Below are positions 57,416 to 64,000 of a DNA stretch of 64,000 nucleotides, one piece after another. Position numbers and translations under genes: made by a program. The stretch covers positions 310,001 to 374,000 of the forward strand of contig VIIQ02000046.1 in the NCBI GenBank assembly GCA_007449985.2, given 5' to 3'. The stretch is from Desmodesmus armatus. Taxonomy: Eukaryota; Chlorophyta; Chlorophyceae; Sphaeropleales; Scenedesmaceae. The notes beneath the pieces are model-generated. The model searched no databases, was not told the origin of the DNA, and worked only from the letters and a program-made list of their open reading frames with translations. Position 1 is the first letter of the stretch, and every line of letters starts with the position of its first letter.

Positions 57416-58195
57416 AGGGCATACCGGAGCATAGTGTGTTTCTGAACTTCGCAGCTTGCTACCTTGAGTCCTTCATTCAAGCCATCACCAGTGTTCATCT
57501 TGTGGCGTGGTGCACACTGCAGCAATGCAAGCAGTGCAACAGCCAACCTGTATTATATCAAGCTGCTCTGAGGGTGCAGCAGCCGACGTGACCCATTGGA
57601 GTGTGCCGCAGCAGCAGCTGCATCAGCAGCAGCAGTTGTGCATGTCGGATCCGCCAGCCAGGGATGCGTCAGGATTTGTGGCGGCACATTGCGGATGTCA
57701 GCAGTCCCAGTGGGCTGACTGTGTAACTTGGTCGCAACTTTGTCTTGACTGCGCCAACTATAACTTACTGGGTGTTCACATGGAGGTGTGGCAGGCGGCT
57801 TTGTGGGTCAGGCTACCATGACGGTGAAGGGGGGGCGCATGCACAACTGATGTTGAACGCTTGGTCTGAAAGTACCTTGCCAGATTGTACAGTGGGCTTT
57901 TGCCGCAGCTGGGCCTGCCCCCCAGTATGCATTCAATTGCCAACAGAGACGCATCCTCCACGCACCAGCGTTTGACTGAGTTTTGTGTGTCAAAGAAGTA
58001 CTACAGTCCCTGTGTTCCCGCTACTATATTTAATATATGGTATCAGTGCCCCTCTCTAGTCTCGCCTGCACTGCGCGCCAGGATTGAGAGCCGCTGCCAT
58101 GACTGAGGACTCCTTGCCATAGCTACATGGTAGAATATAGGAGGCATTGCAGTTGGGGTGCGCTTGGGTAGGTTACAACATCACGCACAACTGCT
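57416..58195. other. Convergent 3' flanks of MPC2 and RPT2
   Basis: Presumed 3' UTRs only. TGTAA at 57722-57726 (+) and its complement TTACA at 58173-58177 are candidate poly(A) signals for the two genes. Confidence 0.45.
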
Positions 58196-61100
58196 CTACA
58201 TGTACAGGCCCTCTGGCACACCCTCCTTCTTCTTGTACAACACCTTCTCCTTGGCCTTGCGGAAGTCAGCCTGAACAGGTGCATGGCGCGACAGCAAGGG
58301 CAGACGCAGCAGCTATGTCAGAACCTGGTCCAAAATAATGGCACAACAGCTTCAAGATAAAGGCGCAGGGCCCACACATGTTGGCAGGCACACATACCTT
58401 CCTACTTCAGATGCTGCATTGAAACATTGCAAGGAGATGTCAGTACGCCACAGCATGCAGCCAACAAGACTCTCAGCGTGGCGGAAGAATTTCGCTCTCT
58501 CTGCCGTTTGTGGAATCCGTCAGGCTGGTGCTGAGCGAACCCTGCACACGCAGGCCCACCAATGAATATGCTTGCTGTTTGAGATGTAAGTGCCTGGTGT
58601 AAAAGGCAGGTAGCCTACCTGTGTCACCCGCATGCGGCGCTCTCTCAACGCCAGCAGTCCTGCCTCTGTGCACACAGCCTTGATGTCAGCACCACTGAGC
58701 TCGTCCTTGGCCATGACAAACTCCTCCAGGTTGACGTCATCCGATAACGTCATCCTGCCTGCAGGAATAATCGCATGCAGCATCAGCAGCTTGCATGTCA
58801 TGTGCCCAATGGCTTGCTTTCACACAGAGACCATGTCCTTCACAAGCCCCCTGCTGTGCACAGTATTGCTGCTGTTGACTGCACCAAACCTGAGCATCCA
58901 GCGCCCATTGCACTGCATGTGTTTCATCCATTGCAACCAGTTGCTATCATCTCAGGAGGACTGTCAGCCACTTGGCATGCTTTGCCAGATGCCTGCGCTG
59001 GAGCAACGAGAAGGCAAGCACAGCAGCAGCGCAAGCGAGCGGATCCCAAGTGGGGTCGCACGCGCGTCCGTGCTGAGCTTACCTGTGTGTATGCTGAAGA
59101 TGCGGCGCTTGGTCTTGGCATCCGGCAGGGGAAACTCAATCTTCCTGTCAATGCGCCCGGGCCTGATGAGTGCAGGGTCCAACGTCTCAATGCGGTTGGT
59201 GGCCATGATGACCTGCGCAAGTCACAGGGAAATACATGTTACAGCTGGAGCGCCATAAAGACGCCTAATGCTAGGTGTACATACATGTGCTGATAGTAGG
59301 TAAACCTCTGGTCCCAGCTGCTGTTTCTGCTGCTCCACTGTACTGCCGGCAGCACCACCGCTGCAGGTTTGCTGTTATACAGGAAAAAGCAGATGACACA
59401 CTCCCTTTGGTGAGGCGGTGCAGTTGCTTGCCTGGTGTAAGGTGCATTCTACGTGCCCCAACAGCCTTGACCATGAGCAGTCAGTCTTGGGCATGCCACA
59501 GACAACGTTATCGACAGTGGGCGTCTGCCGTCACTCAACCTCTGTGCAGCTGCAATTCAGCAACCTTCCCAGCTGTCATGCGAAATCTCCCCATATGTGA
59601 CGCTGTGTTTGACCCACTCCTTGACATATGCCCCCCCCCCTCACCTTGACCTCACTGAGTGCGTCGAAGCCGTCCATCTGGTTGAGCAGCTCCAACATGG
59701 TACGCTGGATCTCACGCTCACCACCCGAGTGACTGTCATAGCGCTTGGTGCCAATTGCGTCGATCTCATCTACACAAACAGGCACAGACATGGGCTCAGC
59801 ACAACCAACAAAGCAACAGCTTGAGCATGCATGTACAGCAGCATGACGGTGCAACGCAAGCCGAATAACTACAAAGCAGACCCTGGCCTCACCAATGAAG
59901 ACGATGCTTGGGCTGAGTTCGTCTGCCACCCTGAACAGCTCGCGCACCAGCTTGGGCCCGTCACCCAGGTACTTTTGGATCAGCTCACTGCCCACCACAC
60001 GCAGGAAGGTGGCACTCGTGCTGTTGGCCACAGCCTTGGCCAGAAGCGTCTTGCCAGTGCCGGGCTCACCATACAGGATGACACCCTGGACGATCAAACG
60101 TACGCAGGTGATACCAACAGGGTGGGGGAGGCGGTGTTGACAGGTGAATTGTGGAGGGGCAGCAGGTGTTGCAAGCAGCCTTGGCCAGACGTGTCTTGCC
60201 AGTGCCAAGCTCACCATACAGGATGACGCCCTGGACAGGGAGGCGGGGGGACACACAGGTGTTGCACACAAGGTGGCGGGGGTGGTGTACTTTGTGGACT
60301 ACAAGAAGGGGCAGCAGGTGTTGCATGCAGGGCAGCAGGTGTTGCCAAAAGGAGGCATGCCTTGACAGTGCCTCTGTCTAGAGTCTCTGTGGCAGTAGGT
60401 CAGCTGTGTGCACCAGCGCCTGTCAACTGGCCTGTCAGTACGTCACTGTCAGCGACAGACTGAGTATGTCGCTGACAGCGGCGTACTGACAGGCCAGTTG
60501 ACAGGCGCTGGTGCACACAGCTGACCTACTGCCACAGAGATTCTAGACTGGCAGCAGCTGTGTCTATCTGCTCGTGCAGCATGTGCGCACAGCACAATGC
60601 CTTCAAACATAAAACAACACCGAAGCTTCTCAGGCCTGCCCTGCCATCACATGTCACTGATGCACAGGTTGTGATAAGCATACAGTCTCAACCCATGCCT
60701 GTGCATGCCGGTCCCAACAAGATGTGGGGCGATCTGCCACCATAGTTTGGCAATAGGACAGGATTGATGGGAGGCTGCGCCATACCCGGCCAACTCAACA
60801 ATGCTCAGTAAGCACGCACCAACCCCTGTGCCGGCCCTACCTTTGGTGGCTTGATGCCGATGTCCTCATACAGCTCAGGGTGTGTGAGGGGCAGCTCCAC
60901 TGCCTCCTTGATCTCAGTCACCTGCTGCTCAAGACCACCCACGTCCGCATAGCTCTCCAGTGGAGCCTTCTCAACCTGCGTATGCAACACAACCCAACCA
61001 GCTATGTGCGTAAGAGTGGAAGTGGGTGAGCAGATACAGTGATAGATTGGATTTTTGAGCAGGCCACGGATATGTGTCTCTTCAACCACCATCAGCACAG

Positions 61101-63010
61101 GCAGGTGCATCCACAATCAACAACAGATGCTTCGGGCGCAACATCAAGTAGGGAGAAAGGGGTAAGACACCCCACACCGAACATTGAGCACTGCCCACTG
61201 CACCCTTACCTTCATAACAGACACCATGGGGTCTGTCTCATCCTGCAGGATGCCCACCACTGACATCACCTGCAGCAAACAGCATCAACAGCAACACCAG
61301 CCATGGCATCAGCTGTAGCAGTATCAGTGCAAAACCAGCCGCTGCACCCAGCTGGTTGATCCCTCATGCTAGGCATGCTTCCCCGCTGCGCCTCCAATCT
61401 GCCGTGCTGCCGTGGGAGGGCAGCATATGCGCAACTCAACTGGGACACGCCCCTCTTCCTGCTGCTGATCCAAATGCAAACGCCCTGGCAGCTGTGGAGT
61501 CACTTTGCTAAACGATACTGTCCTGTGCTGCCAAGCCAAGCTCATCGTGCTTCATCTGTCCTTCCAGCAACTACTGCACCCAGTGCACTACAACTTTGCA
61601 AAGCAGTGCACTGCAATACACTATGCAAAGCAGGACTGAGGGACCACCCTGCCTGCCAACAAGGAAGGTGCACATGATTTGGGTACTGCCAGGGCCCCTG
61701 CTCTTCTGTGCTGGTGACTGTATGCATCGCCACAAGAGTTGTTGCAACCTGGCAATGCCAGTCCATGTGTGCTAAACACATGAGTCACATCCATCAAGGC
61801 ATCACTGTGGGTGTAGGCGCACCTTGTTGTGCAGCAGCACACTGCAGCCGGGCTCCAGCTGCGTCTTGTCCACAAAGGAGGTGATACCCACATAGTACTC
61901 CGGACCCACTGCTGAGCTCACAATGGCGTGACTGCAGGCAGGTCACAGGTGCAGGCAGGCGACATGAGGTTTGTACACACACCACACAAGCACAGGCTGC
62001 GGTAACGGACGCAAAGTGTAAGAACCAGGACATTACTTGCGCTACGTGTACATGCACCCCTAACACGCTGCAATCAACAAGTTCGAAGCCAAATGCCCAG
62101 AACATCGTGCGCAGCTGCGGCTGAGTCACCCAGATGCGGACTGTGACCATGGCAAATGGCGCTGAGGTGCAGCTAAACAGCGAAGGCCCTACTGCTCACT
62201 TCTCATCAATGATCTCCTCCAGTGTGCCCACACTGAGTGGTGAGCCACGCAGGTCATCAACCTGTGTCAAAAACACAGCCACATGCCACACACAGCCGGA
62301 CCTCTCAGATGTGACTGCTGGCATTGCTGGTAATACACGCACTGCGAGCTGCTGGCCAGTCGTCGACGGCCAGCTCAGATGCTGATACCAAGGGTAGTTA
62401 CATGTACTGAAAGCAGACGTATGCTTAAGGCTGCCTGCCCCCTACCAACCACCGCACAACGGCTTGGCAGGCTTGCCTGCATGCTGCGGCCACGCACCTT
62501 TGACCTGTCTTCCTCGTTCCTCTCATCCTGCGGCTTCAGCTGCTCCTGGTTTTGCACGAACTCATGCTCCATGAGCAAGTAGTCCTTGATGCGCTCCAGC
62601 TTTAGCAACCGCAGCTTGCACTTTGTGCTGGGCGTGACTGTGGGTAGTTTTGAGCCCAGGCCTGACTGTGCATCACGCTTCCGCTGCTTCTTTCCCACAC
62701 GTGGTGGGGGTGCTGGTGGCTCCCACTTCTTCTTTTTCTCCTGCCAGGCAGAAGGCATGCACCGTGCAAGCAGGCATGGGTGGCTCAGTTGGTGCATGAC
62801 AACGGGATGTCTTCCCGGCCTGCTCAACAGCCATGCAGCCCAAGGCATGCTGCCGGTCTAGCAGGCCTCATAGTAACATACAAAATACGCCTTGGAACCG
62901 TTCAGCTGGACAGCATGTACGAAGCCATCCAGGATCACCTGATCCTTCTTCTTCTGCTCCCCAGGTGCCCCAGGGGGCCCTCCACCGGGCGAGGACTGCC
63001 CCTGTCCCAT
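58196..63010 (-). CDS. RPT2: 26S proteasome regulatory ATPase RPT2 (11 exons, 447 aa)
   Basis: Exons 63010-62939, 62740-62498, 62261-62200, 61931-61823, 61269-61210, 60975-60841, 60085-59893, 59769-59645, 59212-59083, 58758-58619 and 58270-58196 join to 447 residues, about the family length. The N-terminus MGQGQSS carries the myristoylation Gly2 typical of Rpt2. An N-terminal coiled coil ([19 protein letters not shown]) and an OB domain follow. The AAA domain has Walker A GEPGTGKT, Walker [16 protein letters not shown], sensor-1 IMATNR, and Arg fingers in [19 protein letters not shown]. The C-terminus EGLYM is an HbYX motif that docks in the 20S ring and opens the gate. The subunit unfolds ubiquitylated substrates as part of the Rpt1-6 ring. 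The sixth intron contains a duplicated P-loop exon start and an 82 bp-arm hairpin. Confidence 0.97.
60052..60235. repeat. Duplicated P-loop exon start in RPT2
   Basis: The beginning of the exon at 60085 (minus strand; [18 protein letters not shown]) is repeated 145 bp upstream in the intron, starting at 60230 and reading [19 protein letters not shown] before it degenerates. Flanking intron sequence is also partly duplicated. The copy keeps an acceptor AG but has no donor at the end of its similarity. Confidence 0.9.
60376..60548. repeat. Near-perfect inverted repeat, 82 bp arms, 9 nt loop
   Basis: Arm 60376-60457 (starts gtctagagtctctgtggc) and arm 60467-60548 (ends ccacagagattctagac) are complementary at 79 of 82 positions, with a 9 nt loop. 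Two of the three differences would be G-U pairs in a plus-strand RNA. The structure lies in an RPT2 intron (between 60086 and 60840). It could be a foldback/MITE insertion or a small-RNA precursor. Confidence 0.97.
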
Positions 63011-64000
63011 ATCTGTTCAAAGGGGTTTGATAGAATCTGTGTGAGGGGCTAAAGGGGCTATGAGGACGAGAGGAAGCAGCAAGTCTCGGTGGATGTTGTG
63101 ATCTGAGAGGGATGACGCGAAGAGGATCCTGGTACACGCACCACGTGACTGCAACGCTACAGCCTTTTCACATACTAACGGTGCAACACCTCCAGGCATT
63201 GCCGTCACCACGAAGAAGCAGTACCTCATGACTAAAAATTACTAAACAACTCAGCAGAGCTTTTTTCGGATAGCCCCCATTTCCAGGGGTAGTAAGGCCC
63301 TCAATAACCCTGCCCAACCCCAGTGCATGATGCCTTGTGCTGGCAGTCCCACGTCCACCCACTCAATGGGTGACTGAGGCCCCGACCCCCTTCAGTTCTG
63401 TTTGGGCTGGCGATATTTGCTTGCATGTGCACCCCATGACGGCAGAGGTCTGCTGGCTGTAAAACCCCACTCAGTTGAGGACTACAGCTCCTTCCAGCTG
63501 GTGTGCGGCACTGGCCCAGTGTGGACAGTACTGGTGTGGTGCCAAACCCTCGTGAGTGCCCACCCTCACCCTTTCAAGGGGCTTGGCCTCCCTGTGCCCA
63601 TATTGTGTTATTTATTACAGTCCCACCACATACACAACAACCGCAGCAACACACAGCACCATTCACCCACTCCAGCAACATTGGTGCAAACATGGCGTGC
63701 CAGCATTGATGCTGCGCATGCCAACTGGGGGGGGGGGGGGGGGGGCACACTGCTGCTGATTGCTAGCCCCACCGGAGGAGGGGCCGCTGCATGTGGGTAC
63801 TGCATGCGCACGAAATACACCAGGCGGCCGCTAAACACTGCCGCCAGAGCACATGCAAGCATCAACTACCCAACCAATAAAACCATTCAGCTCAGCCAGC
63901 AGGGCCGGCATAACAATATACACCAGCACATGTTGGCAGCTGCGGTTGTTCTGCAGGCTCAGGCCAGAGCAGATACCATCACCACAGCTGCTCCTTCCAC
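63011..64000. other. RPT2 5' flank to window end, no gene seen
   Basis: Contains the presumed RPT2 promoter and a 19-G tract. No coding exon is recognisable. Confidence 0.4.
63727..63745 (+). repeat. Poly(G) tract, 19 bases
   Basis: Longest uninterrupted homopolymer in the window. Confidence 0.95.

Overview
This is a nuclear segment from a eukaryote, most probably a chlorophyte green alga of the Chlamydomonadales (Haematococcus or Chlamydomonas type). The evidence is compact multi-exon genes with gtgag/gcag splice sites, CAG-rich coding sequence with long Gln/Ala tracts, TGTAA poly(A) signals, plastid proteins (chorismate mutase with a transit peptide, thylakoid calcium sensor CAS, plastid-lipase family) and 26S proteasome, SWR1 and mitochondrial genes of plant type. 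The species is an inference. I read splice sites by eye. For nine genes (pseudokinase, Crypton recombinase, kelch, chorismate mutase, pseudo-lipase, SWC4, WD40, MPC2, RPT2) every intron phase is consistent from ATG to stop and the summed exon length is divisible by three.

Layout. 0-9.9 kb: a leucine-rich-repeat remnant, an Aurora-like pseudokinase (+), a ~390 bp (CA)n tract, and a divergent intronless pair (small basic protein, -; HP1-like chromodomain protein, +). 9.9-12.4 kb: non-coding, with a cluster of palindromes. 12.4-19.3 kb: a candidate Crypton-type tyrosine-recombinase transposon with a 9-exon gene for 1,324 residues, candidate terminal inverted repeats and two kinds of subterminal motif cluster. 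20.3-30.8 kb: a kelch gene (-) and chorismate mutase (+), sharing a 368 bp promoter interval. 34.3-43.7 kb: a catalytically dead plastid-lipase homologue (-) and an unusually long CAS (+). 44.9-46.3 kb: a MITE-like element with 33 bp terminal inverted repeats. 46.9-63.0 kb: SWC4/DMAP1 (-), a WD40 protein (-), mitochondrial pyruvate carrier MPC2 (+) and proteasome ATPase RPT2 (-). RPT2 carries a near-perfect 82 bp-arm hairpin in an intron.

The genes do not form a pathway; this is an ordinary mix of housekeeping genes plus mobile DNA. The most unusual theme is repeated tandem duplication of exon/intron junctions. Chorismate mutase has six copies of one 3' splice site plus exon start. CAS has three copies of a donor junction and two duplicated acceptors. 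The RPT2 P-loop exon start and a kelch donor are also duplicated. The other highlights are the Crypton-like element, the intronic hairpin and two pseudoenzymes.
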